A stretch of 15,496 nucleotides of DNA from Solobacterium sp. (GCA_016280695.1 JAEEHG010000020.1:1-15496); one strand, 5' to 3'. Positions 1-8,289 are shown, numbered from the stretch's first letter. The notes: generated by a model not told the origin, from the sequence alone. Made by a program: numbers and translations.

Positions 1-1
1 T

Positions 2-340
2 GAAATCCTTGCCAAGACCTTCATCGAGGGCACAACCACAGAGAACATCTACCTCGGCGGCGGCAACGTCTTCGAAGACACCAAAGAGAACAATGCCCTG
101 GTTGACTTCATTGACAAGATCAGCCAGCAGTATGGTTACGGTTCTGTCGGCAAGGTCTTCCTGGGCGGCGGTTCCGATGCCCCGAACTTTGCCCGTTACG
201 GCGCCATCACCATCTGCGCCTGCGGTGTCCTGGGTGAATGGAACCACACAGACCGTGAATATGCGATTGTTGAATCCATGTTCACAAGAGCCAAGATGTG
301 GGGCGCTGTCGTCACACATCTGAACGAACACAAGCATTAA
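2..340 (+). CDS. M20-family metallopeptidase, C-terminal fragment (cut by window edge)
   Basis: An open frame runs from the window edge to a TAA stop; the start lies outside, so only the last 112 residues are visible. The fragment carries the closing catalytic-domain signature of M20 zinc peptidases: GGGSDAPNFARYGAIT, followed by GEWNHTDREYA, where the His is the expected last metal ligand. The same arrangement (GGGSDASHVA...FNHTENEYA) occurs in the complete M20 enzyme at the other end of this window. Members hydrolyse dipeptides, N-acyl amino acids or folyl-glutamates in the cytoplasm. A YfcC-type permease follows after 38 bases with no terminator between, suggesting an uptake-and-hydrolysis operon. 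Substrate cannot be read from this fragment. Confidence 0.85.
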   Translation, partial: EILAKTFIEGTTTENIYLGGGNVFEDTKENNALVDFIDKISQQYGYGSVGKVFLGGGSDAPNFARYGAITICACGVLGEWNHTDREYAIVESMFTRAKMWGAVVTHLNEHKH

Positions 341-378
341 TTCCAGATTTGGTTGATAAATAAAGGAGATAGAAAACT

Positions 379-1746
379 ATGTCAACTGCTGCTGTACCGA
401 AGAAGAAGGGGTTCAAGATTCCGCATCTGTTCTTCCTCATCCTCTTCATCCTCATCTTCATGAGTCTTATGACTTATGTCATTCCGCCGGGAGTATTCGA
501 AGAAGGCGTCTTCACATATCTGCCTGAGAGAACTCCGGTCAATCCGTGGAAGGCAATGATGCTGATCCTGGACGGTATGAAGAATTCCGGCCAGATCGTC
601 GGCCTGCTTCTGGCTGCCGGTGGTTATACCAGCGTTGTTCTTTCCACCAAGTCCATTGACAAGATGATCGACTTCGCGATCTACAAGCTGCAGGACAAGG
701 GTATGTCCGTGCTCGTACCGGGCGTCTTCCTGCTCTACTGCTTCATCGGCTGCTTCGCCGGTGGTGACCAGATCATCGCGATGGTCCCGATCGGCCTCAT
801 GTTTGCCAAGAAGATGCGTCTTGACCCGGTCTGCGGTCTGGCTCTGGTCCTGTTTGCATATCATATCGGCGGTCTTTCTTCCCCGAACTATGCTATGCAG
901 CCGCAGCTGCTGATGGACGTCCCGGTTTACTCCGGCTTCGGTCCGCGTGTTGTCTGCTTCATCATCATTTCCCTGCTGTCCCTGCCGCCGGTTCTCAGCT
1001 ACTGCAAGAAGGTCGCTGCTGATCCGACAAAGTCCGTACTGCCGGTTGAAGACTGGGTTCCGGAACTGGATACAAAGGCTGATGCTGTTGAAGAAAAGAC
1101 AGTCAGCACACAGGATATTCTTACAGTTATCATCTTCCTGCTCCAGCCGATTCTCGCCCTCACCCTGGTCACAGGCATGAAGCTTGGCAACGGCGCTCTG
1201 GTTGCTCTGCAGATCATCCTGGCCATTGTCATTGGTCTGATTCACAAGTACGACATGGACAAGACCGGTAAGACATTCGCCCAGGGTACAGCCATGATGG
1301 CCTTCGTCGGCTACATCATCGGCTGTGCTTCCGCCATGTCTCTGGTTATGAGCCAGGGCCAGATCATTGCCACAATCGTCAACTTCTTCTGCATCCCGCT
1401 GAAGAACCTCGGTTCCGGTCTGGCTTCCGTCGGTATCTCCATGGTCTGCACAATCGTCAACATGATCGTTCCGTCCGCTTCTGCCAAGGCTGCCATCCTC
1501 TGCCCGATTATCAAGCCGATGTGCGAAAACCTCGGTATCACTCTGCAGATGGGTGTTCAGGCGCTGGGTTACGGCGACAAGCTGACAAACATCATTTCCC
1601 CGGTTCTGGGTACAACTGTTGCGGCTCTTGGCCTTGCCAACATTCCGTATGACAAGTGGTTCAAGTGGGTCGCTCCGAAAATCGCTTACATCGCAGTAAT
1701 CTGCTGGGCTTCCCTGTACGTTCTGTCGATGCTGGGCTTCGCGTGA
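379..1746 (+). CDS. yfcC: YfcC-family permease (C4-dicarboxylate/basic amino acid carrier superfamily)
   Basis: This 455-residue, very hydrophobic protein has about 11-12 predicted membrane segments. Family hallmarks are an N-terminus of basic residues then FKIPHLFFLILFILIF (12-27) leading to TYVIPPGVF (32-40), and a C-terminal block around residue 398 reading YGDKLTNIISPVLGTT followed by NIPYDKWFKW. A charged cytoplasmic-type loop lies near residues 210-245. YfcC proteins are inner-membrane carriers commonly annotated as basic amino acid or peptide transporters, but the substrate is poorly defined for most members. The start is supported by AAGGAGAT ten bases upstream. It shares a transcript with the preceding M20 peptidase, so a peptide or N-acyl amino acid substrate is a fair inference. 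The antisense strand is open over its whole length, which is a codon-usage effect. Confidence 0.85.
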   Translation: MSTAAVPKKKGFKIPHLFFLILFILIFMSLMTYVIPPGVFEEGVFTYLPERTPVNPWKAMMLILDGMKNSGQIVGLLLAAGGYTSVVLSTKSIDKMIDFAIYKLQDKGMSVLVPGVFLLYCFIGCFAGGDQIIAMVPIGLMFAKKMRLDPVCGLALVLFAYHIGGLSSPNYAMQPQLLMDVPVYSGFGPRVVCFIIISLLSLPPVLSYCKKVAADPTKSVLPVEDWVPELDTKADAVEEKTVSTQDILTVIIFLLQPILALTLVTGMKLGNGALVALQIILAIVIGLIHKYDMDKTGKTFAQGTAMMAFVGYIIGCASAMSLVMSQGQIIATIVNFFCIPLKNLGSGLASVGISMVCTIVNMIVPSASAKAAILCPIIKPMCENLGITLQMGVQALGYGDKLTNIISPVLGTTVAALGLANIPYDKWFKWVAPKIAYIAVICWASLYVLSMLGFA

Positions 1747-1779
1747 TTCTCTAAGCGGAAACAAGTCAAACAGTATTGG

Positions 1780-1822
1780 AAAAAGCATATTTCCTGGCTA
1801 AAACAGGAGATATGCTTTTTTT
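1780..1822 (+). terminator. Rho-independent terminator after the M20-yfcC operon
   Basis: A 17-bp stem with one G-T wobble (1780-1796 pairing with 1804-1820) closes a 7-base loop and ends in a run of seven T. It lies 34 bases after the yfcC stop codon. The A-rich left arm could also act on leftward transcripts. Confidence 0.9.
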
Positions 1823-1869
1823 GGTTCTTCTTATATTTATAACAGTTTATGTATGACAGACACCATTTA

Positions 1870-1919
1870 TATGCATAAAAACGTATTTTCTATTATGTTT
1901 TAATAGCAATGTATGCATG
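1870..1919. promoter_or_regulatory. Paired ATGCAT motifs upstream of lysR (candidate operator)
   Basis: TATGCATA (1870-1877) and TATGCATG (1912-1919) lie 42 bp apart, four helical turns, in the AT-rich region before the LysR gene. The same core appears as an inverted pair before the decarboxylase operon (8290-8321) and in an inverted repeat before the permease at 14115. LysR proteins usually autoregulate and bind dyads with a T-N11-A core, so these could be its sites. The assignment is inference. Confidence 0.35.
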
Positions 1920-1921
1920 AA

Positions 1922-1939
1922 TTGTATCGTGTATTACAT
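1922..1939. promoter_or_regulatory. Crp/Fnr-like palindrome upstream of lysR
   Basis: TTGTAT-CGTGTA-TTACAT matches 10 of 12 specified positions of the perfect palindrome TTGTAA-N6-TTACAA found at 10487-10504. It is centred at 1930.5. It would place a weak CAAAAT -10 box (1960-1965) at the class II distance, and also lies upstream of the better TATTAT box at 1968. Binding by the Crp/Fnr protein encoded at 10586 is inference. Confidence 0.4.
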
Positions 1940-1967
1940 ATTATCTTAATCAAAATAAACAAAATGG

Positions 1968-1973
1968 TATTAT
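1968..1973 (+). promoter_or_regulatory. Probable extended -10 box of the lysR promoter
   Basis: TGG-TATTAT forms an extended -10 element 37 bases before the lysR start codon. The -35 region (about 1945-1950, CTTAAT) is poor, as expected for a regulator-dependent or extended -10 promoter. Confidence 0.4.
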
Positions 1974-2010
1974 CCCTGCAAAAGCACTGACGCGGAAAGA
2001 GAGGCACCGA

Positions 2011-2916
2011 ATGGCAATTACAATATCTGAATTGATTTACTTTCTGAAAACTGCGGAGCTCCAGAATGTAACCAAAGCTGCGCAGGAACTGCATATTATG
2101 CAGCCGTCACTGAGCCGTTCCATTTCCGCCCTGGAAGATGACCTCGGTGTACAGTTGTTTGACCGTACCGGACGGAACGTTGTCCTGAACCGTTACGGGG
2201 AAATCGTGCAGAGCTACGCAGGCCGGATCATCAACCTGCTGGACACCATGCAGAATGAACTGAACAACGAGAAAGGCATCGGTGACAAGACAATCACTAT
2301 TTCCTTCTCTTCTGCCTCCACGCATCTGGCGGTGCTGATCAGTGATTTCAATAAGACATTCCCGGATATTCATTTCGATATCCTGCAGCACAATCAGCGT
2401 GAACTGAACGCTTTTTCCCGGCAGACCGACCTGAACATTTTCTCCAGTTCAGTCCCCATCAGCAATGATCATACCGTCATCCTGCTGCAGGAAAACCTCC
2501 TGCTGGCTGTGCCGGAAAATGATCCGGCTGCTTCCCTGCAGGATGTACGGCTTTCCGATTTTTCCGACCATGGTTTCATTGCCATGCAGAAATGGAATGA
2601 CCTGCGTACAATTACAGACTATTACTGCAAGATGGCCGACTTTGTCCCGCAGATCCTGCTGGAAAGCGACAGCCCGCATACCGTCCGTGAATTCATCAAG
2701 GCCGGTATCGGCGCTGCCTTCGTCCCGGAAATCACCTGGAGTGAAGTCAGCGGCGAAAACATCTCCCTGAAGCGGATCCAGTCCCCTTCCTGTGTCCGCT
2801 ATATCTGCCTGTCATGGAATCCTACCGGTTATCTCTCAGCACACGCAGCCCGGTTCCGGGACTTCCTGATCAATCATTTCGAGGAATACGCCCGCCGCGG
2901 CAAGACGGTCAGATAA
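2011..2916 (+). CDS. LysR-family transcriptional regulator
   Basis: The 301-residue length is normal for the family. An N-terminal winged helix-turn-helix spans about residues 4-65: NVTKAAQELHIMQPSLSRSI (19-38), then LEDDLGVQLFDRTGR (41-55) and the hydrophobic turn into the linker helix. A substrate-binding domain of the periplasmic-protein fold occupies about residues 90-295. The start is supported by GAGAGG seven bases upstream. The gene is monocistronic, lies between the yfcC terminator and its own terminator, and converges on the malonate-decarboxylase-like operon instead of diverging from it. Its target is therefore not given by position, but the shared ATGCAT motif makes that operon a candidate. 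The co-inducer is unknown. Confidence 0.93.
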   Translation: MAITISELIYFLKTAELQNVTKAAQELHIMQPSLSRSISALEDDLGVQLFDRTGRNVVLNRYGEIVQSYAGRIINLLDTMQNELNNEKGIGDKTITISFSSASTHLAVLISDFNKTFPDIHFDILQHNQRELNAFSRQTDLNIFSSSVPISNDHTVILLQENLLLAVPENDPAASLQDVRLSDFSDHGFIAMQKWNDLRTITDYYCKMADFVPQILLESDSPHTVREFIKAGIGAAFVPEITWSEVSGENISLKRIQSPSCVRYICLSWNPTGYLSAHAARFRDFLINHFEEYARRGKTVR

Positions 2917-2934
2917 TTCCTCATACAATTCCTC

Positions 2935-2959
2935 AAACGGGACCTAAGAGCCCGTTTTT
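2935..2959 (+). terminator. Terminator of lysR
   Basis: AAACGGG (2935-2941) pairs with CCCGTTT (2951-2957) across a 9-base loop and continues into a T run, starting 18 bases after the lysR stop. Confidence 0.75.
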
Positions 2960-2975
2960 CCATGCCTCCTGATAC

Positions 2976-3007
2976 AAAAAACCGGTTCCGTACAGAACCG
3001 GCTTTTT
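2976..3007. terminator. Bidirectional terminator between lysR and the decarboxylase operon
   Basis: CCGGTTC (2982-2988) and GAACCGG (2995-3001) form a stem around the loop CGTACA. It is flanked by A-run 2976-2981 and T-run 3003-3007, so it can act on both strands. For the minus strand it sits 14 bases past the beta-subunit stop codon. Confidence 0.88.
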
Positions 3008-3021
3008 GTTGTTTTCAGCGC

Positions 3022-4185
3022 TTATTTGAAGAACAGCAGCAGCATGCCTGCCGCAACCGCCGAACCGATGACACCGGCCACATTCGGGCCCATGGCGTGC
3101 ATCAGCAGGAAGTTGGAAGGATTGTACTTCTGGCCTTCCTTCTGGACAACTCTGGCTGCCATCGGAACTGCCGAGACACCGGCCGCGCCGATCAGCGGGT
3201 TGGTCTTGCCGCCGTCCAGCTTGCTCATGAGCTTGCCCAGCATGATACCGCCGGCCGTACCCATGGAGAAGGCAACGACACCCAGGACGATGATCTTGAT
3301 GGTCTCGGCCCGCAGGAACATTTCAGCCGAAGCCTTGGCACCAACGGTAACGCCCAGGAAGATCGAAACAATATACATCAGGGAATTCTGCAGGGCATCC
3401 ACCAGATGCGGCACCCGGCCACTTTCCTTGATCAGGTTGCCCAGCATGAGCATGCCGATCAGCGGTGCGGCATCCGGCAGCAGCAGGATCGTGAAGATCG
3501 TTACCACAATCGGGAAGATGATCTTTTCGGTCGTGCTGACAGGACGCAGCTGTTCCATCTTGATCTTGCGCTCTTCTTCCGTTGTGAGCAGCTTCATGAT
3601 CGGCGGCTGAATGACCGGGACCAGAGCCATGTAGGAATAGGCCGCAATGGCAATCGCGCCCAGCAGGTGCGGGGCCAGCTGGCTGGTCAGCAGCAGGGCC
3701 GTCGGGCCGTCAGCACCGCCGATAATACCGATGGAGGCCGCTTCCCGGCCAGTAAAGCCCAGGAAGATCGCACCGAAGAAGGTAACGAAGATACCCAGCT
3801 GGGCAGCCGCGCCCAGCAGCAGGCTCTTCGGGTTGGCAATCAGCGGTCCGAAGTCCGTACCGGCGCCGATGCACAGGAAGATGAGCGGCGGATAAATACC
3901 CAGATCAACACCCTGGTACAGGTAGTAGAGCAGGCCGCCGTGTTCATCCCCGATCGCATGCTTCATCAGACCGGCAAACGGGAAATTCACCAGCAGCATG
4001 CCAAAGGCAATCGGAATCAGCAGATACGGTTCGAAGCCTTTTTTGATAGCCAGATACAGGAACAGACAGGCCAGCAGGATCATGACCAGATGGCCCGGGA
4101 TCATAATCCCGAACAGTTCTGTGTCCAGAGCGAAGATCTGAGAAAACCCTGTACTGTTCCAGAAATCGAGCAGTATATCAAGCAT
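3022..4185 (-). CDS. oadB: Sodium-pump decarboxylase, beta (membrane) subunit
   Basis: This 387-residue polytopic membrane protein belongs to the OadB/MmdB/GcdB/MadB family, which decarboxylates carboxybiotin and couples this to Na+ export. Diagnostic motifs are [11 protein letters not shown] (153-163), with the Asp at 159 matching the Na+-binding Asp of OadB, and [18 protein letters not shown] (329-346), carrying the conserved Asn, Ser and Arg. Hydrophobic segments cover roughly 25-48, 53-75, 99-140, 152-200, 222-250, 268-285, 295-318 and 365-386. Length matches MmdB/GcdB forms near 375-390 residues. AGGAGG overlaps the biotin-carrier stop codon 11 bases upstream, so translation is probably coupled. 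It is the last gene of the operon. No key residue appears to be missing. Confidence 0.95.
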   Translation of the reverse strand: MLDILLDFWNSTGFSQIFALDTELFGIMIPGHLVMILLACLFLYLAIKKGFEPYLLIPIAFGMLLVNFPFAGLMKHAIGDEHGGLLYYLYQGVDLGIYPPLIFLCIGAGTDFGPLIANPKSLLLGAAAQLGIFVTFFGAIFLGFTGREAASIGIIGGADGPTALLLTSQLAPHLLGAIAIAAYSYMALVPVIQPPIMKLLTTEEERKIKMEQLRPVSTTEKIIFPIVVTIFTILLLPDAAPLIGMLMLGNLIKESGRVPHLVDALQNSLMYIVSIFLGVTVGAKASAEMFLRAETIKIIVLGVVAFSMGTAGGIMLGKLMSKLDGGKTNPLIGAAGVSAVPMAARVVQKEGQKYNPSNFLLMHAMGPNVAGVIGSAVAAGMLLLFFK

Positions 4186-4196
4186 GAGGGCTCCTC

Positions 4197-4673
4197 CTAT
4201 CGCAGGGATACGAGCAGGTCACCCGCAGCCACTGTCTGGCCCTTGCTGACGGAAACAGATGCCACAGTGCCATCGGACGGAGCGACGATTTCATTCTCCA
4301 TCTTCATGGCTTCAATGACCACCAGGGTCTGGCCGGACTTGACGGCATCACCGGCCGCGACATTCACTGCCAGGATCGTCCCCTGCAGCGGGGCGGTCAC
4401 ATCACCGGCACCCGCCGGGGCAGCAGCCTTGGCCGGGGCAGCCGGAGCCGCAGCGACCGGGGCCGGCGCAGCCTGAACAACCGGAGCCGGCGCAGGAGCC
4501 GGGGCCGGACCGGCACCGGACTTGACGAATCGCGTCGGGGCCTGGCCCTGGTCATAGACCGGAGCCGGAACTCTCTCCATCGGTGCTTCAATATTGCCGG
4601 TAACGGTACCGAGTTCTTCAACTTCTACTTCGTGTGTCTTTCCATCGACAACAATGCGGAATTTCTTAATCAT
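4197..4673 (-). CDS. Biotin carboxyl carrier subunit of the decarboxylase
   Basis: This 158-residue protein has the expected three parts. An N-terminal segment (1-50) begins [18 protein letters not shown], a flexible Ala/Pro-rich linker covers about 55-90, and a biotinyl domain covers 92-158. The biotin attachment motif is EAMKM with Lys at 124, preceded by APLQGTI and followed by the second half of the hammerhead fold ending in DLLVSLR. It carries CO2 as carboxybiotin from the carboxyltransferase to the membrane beta subunit. It corresponds to MmdC/GcdC. It lies 15 bases after the gamma-subunit gene and 11 before the beta-subunit gene. The linker is encoded by GC-rich repeated codons, a compositional feature common to this family. 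Confidence 0.95.
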   Translation of the reverse strand: MIKKFRIVVDGKTHEVEVEELGTVTGNIEAPMERVPAPVYDQGQAPTRFVKSGAGPAPAPAPAPVVQAAPAPVAAAPAAPAKAAAPAGAGDVTAPLQGTILAVNVAAGDAVKSGQTLVVIEAMKMENEIVAPSDGTVASVSVSKGQTVAAGDLLVSLR

Positions 4674-4688
4674 CTTTCTATCCTCTCT

Positions 4689-5039
4689 TTACTGCAGTGA
4701 ATTTGTTCTTGAAATGCGGCTCCAGTCAGACTCACCGCTGACCGGGCGGATGCTGCGGACAACAAACTGGCTTGAGTTCTTGCCCAGATAGGCAGCGACG
4801 GCGGCGGTAATGGCCGCGGTGATTTCCCCGCTGTCCTGTACCGGTGCTTTGACCGGTTCCGGCTCCGGGGCAGCCGCTGCGGCAATTGCCTGTACCGGGG
4901 AAGGTGCCTTCTTCCGGTTCAGAATTTTCGCTGTCAGCGTAATCAGCCATGATATGGACAGAAGCACCAGGAAGACGATGCTGATCGAAAACAGGCACAC
5001 CGTAACCGCCTGGGATAACGTTAACTGATCTCCAAACAT
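4689..5039 (-). CDS. oadG: Sodium-pump decarboxylase, gamma (OadG-type) subunit
   Basis: This 116-residue protein has one N-terminal membrane helix (about 11-37), a basic stop NRKK, and an Ala/Pro linker (45-68). Its C-terminal tail (71-116) contains EITAAITAAVAAYL, then FVVRSIRPV and WSRISRTNSL, the usual closing pattern of OadG/MmdD/GcdD proteins. In characterised systems this subunit anchors the carboxyltransferase to the membrane and assembles the complex. AAGGAG sits five bases before the start, only 9 bases after the carboxyltransferase stop. No small epsilon-type (MmdE) gene accompanies it here. Confidence 0.88.
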   Translation of the reverse strand: MFGDQLTLSQAVTVCLFSISIVFLVLLSISWLITLTAKILNRKKAPSPVQAIAAAAAPEPEPVKAPVQDSGEITAAITAAVAAYLGKNSSQFVVRSIRPVSGESDWSRISRTNSLQ

Positions 5040-5048
5040 GATGGCTCC

Positions 5049-6596
5049 TTACAGCGGAATGTTGCCGTGCTTCTTCAGCGGCTTGCTGACCCGCTTGCCC
5101 TGCAGTGATTCAAAGGCAGAGATCAGATACTTTCTGGATTCATGCGGCATGATGACATCATCCACATAACCGCGGGAAGCCGCGATATACGGATTCATCA
5201 TGGTATCCTGATATTCCTTGATCCGGGCTTTTCTTTCAGCTGCCGGATCTTCGGCATTCTTGATGGCTCTGGAGAAGATAATGTTGGCTGCACCCTCGGC
5301 GCCCATGACGGCGATTTCCGTATCCGGCCAGGCGTAGACAAAGTCTGCCCCCAGATGCTTGGAGCACATGCCGATGTAGGCACCGCCGTAGGCCTTGCGG
5401 GTAATCAGCGTGACCTTCGGTACGGAAGCCTCACTGTAGGCAAACAGCATCTTGGCCCCGTGCCGGATAATGCCGCCATGTTCCTGGGCCGTGCCCGGCA
5501 GGAAGCCCGGGACATCTTCCAGGGTCAGCAGCGGGATATTGAAGGCATCACAGGTCCGGATGAAACGGCTGGCCTTGTCGCTGGAGTTGATGTCCAGAAC
5601 ACCTGCCATGGCCTTCGGCTGGGAAGCGATGACGCCGATGCTGCGGCCGTTGAGACGGATGTAGCCGGTGATGATGTTCGGCGCAAAGTATCTCTGGTAT
5701 TCGAAGAACTCACCGTTGTCGGCGATCGAATGGATGATGTCGTACATGTCATATGCCTTGTTCGGATTCTCCGGGACAATCGTGTCGAGCATTTCATCTT
5801 CCCGGTTGAGGTCGTCCGTGCAGGCATACTGCGGCGCGGTTTCATTGTTGTTCTGCGGCAGGAAGGTCAGCAGCGCGCGGATTTCCTGCAGGCAGGAATC
5901 TTCATCGGCACAGGCGAAGTGGGCACAGCCGGAAATCCGGTTGTGCGCCATGGCGCCGCCGAGGGCCTCGGCAGTAACTTCCTCACCGGTAACGGCCTTG
6001 ATGACCTGCGGGCCGGTAATGAACATTTCACCGGTACCCTGCACCATGAAGATGAAGTCGGTAATGGCCGGGGAATACACGGCACCGCCGGCACACGGAC
6101 CCATGATGACGGAAATCTGCGGAATGACACCACTCGCCATCGTGTTGTTGTAGAAGATGCGGCCATAGCCGGCCAGGGCGTCAACACCTTCCTGAATCCG
6201 GGCCCCGCCGGAGTCATTGATGCTGATCATCGGGCAGCCGACCTTCATGGCTGCTTCCTGGGCAGCCGCGATCTTCTGCGCGTGCATTTCACCCAGCGAA
6301 CCGCCGATGACGGTAAAGTCCTGGGCGGAAGCGTAGGCCATGCGGCCGTTGATCAGGCCATAGCCGGTCACAACGCCGTCTCCGGCTGCTTCTTTCTTTT
6401 CCATGCCGAAATTGACACAGCGGTGTTTTACAAACAGGCCGGTTTCGACAAAGGTATCCGGATCGAACAGTCTTTCAAGCCGTTCCCGGGCCGTATACTT
6501 GCCCTGGCTGTGCTGTCTGTCGATGGCCTTTTCGCCGCCGCCCAGACGCAGCTGTGCTTTCCGGTCCAGCATTTCCTGCTGCTTAACAGTAGTCAT
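5049..6596 (-). CDS. mmdA: Carboxyltransferase (alpha) subunit of a biotin-dependent acyl-CoA decarboxylase, MmdA/PccB family
   Basis: This 515-residue protein matches the usual length of MmdA (about 510) and is clearly shorter than GcdA (about 590). The N-terminal crotonase-like half has SGGARIQEG (129-137) and MGPCAGGAVYSPAITDF (165-181). The C-terminal half has DVPGFLPG (361-368), GGIIRHGAKML (374-384) and RKAYGGAYIGM (400-410). These motifs form the two oxyanion pockets that hold the acyl-CoA thioester and biotin. It moves the free carboxyl group of malonyl-CoA or methylmalonyl-CoA to biotin. Ile408 sits where Streptomyces PccB has the Asp that favours propionyl over acetyl groups, which fits a small acyl group but does not prove it. 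TAGGAGA precedes the start, 11 bases after the mdcA-like gene. Confidence 0.93.
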   Translation of the reverse strand: MTTVKQQEMLDRKAQLRLGGGEKAIDRQHSQGKYTARERLERLFDPDTFVETGLFVKHRCVNFGMEKKEAAGDGVVTGYGLINGRMAYASAQDFTVIGGSLGEMHAQKIAAAQEAAMKVGCPMISINDSGGARIQEGVDALAGYGRIFYNNTMASGVIPQISVIMGPCAGGAVYSPAITDFIFMVQGTGEMFITGPQVIKAVTGEEVTAEALGGAMAHNRISGCAHFACADEDSCLQEIRALLTFLPQNNNETAPQYACTDDLNREDEMLDTIVPENPNKAYDMYDIIHSIADNGEFFEYQRYFAPNIITGYIRLNGRSIGVIASQPKAMAGVLDINSSDKASRFIRTCDAFNIPLLTLEDVPGFLPGTAQEHGGIIRHGAKMLFAYSEASVPKVTLITRKAYGGAYIGMCSKHLGADFVYAWPDTEIAVMGAEGAANIIFSRAIKNAEDPAAERKARIKEYQDTMMNPYIAASRGYVDDVIMPHESRKYLISAFESLQGKRVSKPLKKHGNIPL

Positions 6597-6607
6597 AGAT
6601 TCTTCTC

Positions 6608-8236
6608 CTATTTCTTAAAGCTTGCCGGCACTTCATACAGTCCGCCGGAGATTTCTGCGAGTTCATCGAGGGTCTTGGCTGCCAGCAGGTCCCTGTTGGC
6701 CCGGGCCGGATCGATATCCAGATCTTCCGGATAGGCAACCTTACCGGCTTTTCTGAGTTCGGCGATCTCTTCCTTGGTGAGTTTGTCACCCAGCGGCGTG
6801 CCCTGGGCTACAGCCCCCATCAGGCGGCCTCTTTCCTCAGCGTCCGCAGCCATGTACAGGTAGGCAATGCCCTGTTCGGTGACCACGTGTGTGACATCTT
6901 CGCCGTACATCATGACCGGTACGGAGTCCATGCCGGCATCACGGCCGATCTTGACTGCGTCCAGTTCAGGCACGAAGGCCGGGCCGAACTTGGAAGAGCT
7001 CTTGACCATCTGCACGACCAGCTTGCGGCCGGAGATCATTGAGCCGTTGCCCGGAGCCATATCCTTCCAGGCCTGGGTGACGTGTCTTCTGCCGCCGGAC
7101 ATGTTGCCCATGTTCGGGGCGCCGCCGTAACCGGACAATCTGCCGTTGGTAACGGTGGAAGAGTTGCCGGCGTAGTCCATCTGCAGGGTGCCGCCGAGGA
7201 ACAGGTCCATGCCGTACAGACCGGCGACCTGTGCCAGTGCGCGGTTGGAGCGGAGCGAGCCGTCCTTACCGGTGAAGAAGATGTCCGGTCTGGCCGCAGC
7301 GTATTTTTCCATGCCGACTTCACCGCCGAACGCGCAGACCTGCTTGACCCAGCCGTCTTCAATCGCCGGGATCAGCGTCGGATGCGGATTCAGCACCCAG
7401 TGTGTGCAGATCTTGCCCTTCAGACCCAATTCATTGCCGTAGGTCGGCAGCAGCAGTTCAATGGCACAGCCGTTGTAGCCGATGCCGTGGTTCAGGGACA
7501 TGACCCCATGCTTGGCATAGATGCCCTTGATGACCATCATGCCCATCAGGATGTGTGCGTCCTGAATCTTGGCCGGATCCCTGGTGAACAGCGGTACCAT
7601 CGGGTACGGCTGGTCAGCCTTGACGATATAGTCAATCCAGTCACCGGGGATATCCACCCGCGGCAGTTCTTCGGTTTCGACAATTTCATTAACCTGTACG
7701 ATGACGATGCCGTTCTTGAAGGCAGCCGCCTCGGCAATGGTCGGGGTTTCTTCAGTATTGTGGCCGGTGAACAGGTTGCCGTGCCGGTCCGCCTTGTCCG
7801 CGGCCAGCAGCACCACATTCGGGGTCAGGTCAACATACAGACGGCCATACAGTTCCAGATAGGTATGGATCGCACCGATCCGCAGCTTGCCTTCTGACAG
7901 GTACTTCGCCAGCTGCAGGCTCTGCACACCCGCAAACGCGAAGTTCAGTTCCTCGGCAATACCCCTGGCGAACAGTTCCAGATGTTCATCCCGTGAGATT
8001 GACGGAATGATCATGTTCAGGTGATTGATTTTTTCCGGGCTGACCTTTGTCAGGGCACCGGCGAGGAAGGCAGCCTGCTTCTGGTTGCACCCTTCCAGGA
8101 CAACCTTGTCATGCGGTCTTATGACCGCCTCAAGAAACGGGACAATGTCTTCGGTAGACACGATCTTCCCGTTTGTCAGAGAAGCTGCCGCATCCATTCT
8201 TTCCGCTTTGGAAAGCTTCTGTGTATTCCACTCCAT
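6608..8236 (-). CDS. mdcA: MdcA/MadA-like malonate CoA/ACP transferase
   Basis: The 542-residue length fits MdcA, the alpha subunit of malonate decarboxylase, which exchanges acetyl for malonyl on a thioester carrier. Supporting motifs are EGCNQKQAAFLA (48-59), the first-domain block LAADKADRHGNLFTG (144-158), LNHGIGYNGCAIELLLPTYG (248-267), and the family signature GYGGAPNMGNMSGGRRH (369-385). A distant relation to citrate-lyase alpha and other CoA-transferases is expected. The start is set by AAAGGAGAATAGCAC before the ATG. It is first in the operon, 11 bases before the carboxyltransferase. No MdcC/MadE acyl carrier protein, MdcD/E pair or MdcB/G/H maturation gene is in the window, so CoA is more likely than ACP as thioester carrier. 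Malonate is the simplest substrate; another small dicarboxylate remains possible. Confidence 0.85.
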   Translation of the reverse strand: MEWNTQKLSKAERMDAAASLTNGKIVSTEDIVPFLEAVIRPHDKVVLEGCNQKQAAFLAGALTKVSPEKINHLNMIIPSISRDEHLELFARGIAEELNFAFAGVQSLQLAKYLSEGKLRIGAIHTYLELYGRLYVDLTPNVVLLAADKADRHGNLFTGHNTEETPTIAEAAAFKNGIVIVQVNEIVETEELPRVDIPGDWIDYIVKADQPYPMVPLFTRDPAKIQDAHILMGMMVIKGIYAKHGVMSLNHGIGYNGCAIELLLPTYGNELGLKGKICTHWVLNPHPTLIPAIEDGWVKQVCAFGGEVGMEKYAAARPDIFFTGKDGSLRSNRALAQVAGLYGMDLFLGGTLQMDYAGNSSTVTNGRLSGYGGAPNMGNMSGGRRHVTQAWKDMAPGNGSMISGRKLVVQMVKSSSKFGPAFVPELDAVKIGRDAGMDSVPVMMYGEDVTHVVTEQGIAYLYMAADAEERGRLMGAVAQGTPLGDKLTKEEIAELRKAGKVAYPEDLDIDPARANRDLLAAKTLDELAEISGGLYEVPASFKK

Positions 8237-8289
8237 GTGCTATTCTCCTTTTTTTACTTTTAAATAATAAATAGAGAATAGATAACGAA

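Noticed and set aside
382..1788. A 468-residue open frame antisense to the whole yfcC gene
   Set aside because: It is codon-aligned with yfcC, so its lack of stops only reflects avoidance of TTA, CTA and TCA codons in the real gene. The product is polar, low-complexity and rich in Asp, Gln and His, with no recognisable domain.
2962..4476. A 504-residue plus-strand open frame over the beta subunit and biotin carrier genes
   Set aside because: It is again in register with the real minus-strand codons of the beta-subunit gene, begins inside a terminator region, and has no domain. The minus-strand proteins carry unmistakable family motifs.
3022..6596. Glutaconyl-CoA decarboxylase of glutamate fermentation
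   Set aside because: The carboxyltransferase is MmdA length (515 residues), not GcdA length, and the partner transferase resembles MdcA and not the two-subunit glutaconate CoA-transferase.
5142..6734. A 530-residue plus-strand open frame over the carboxyltransferase gene
   Set aside because: It is codon-aligned antisense to a clear MmdA-family gene, has no own ribosome binding site and no recognisable motif.
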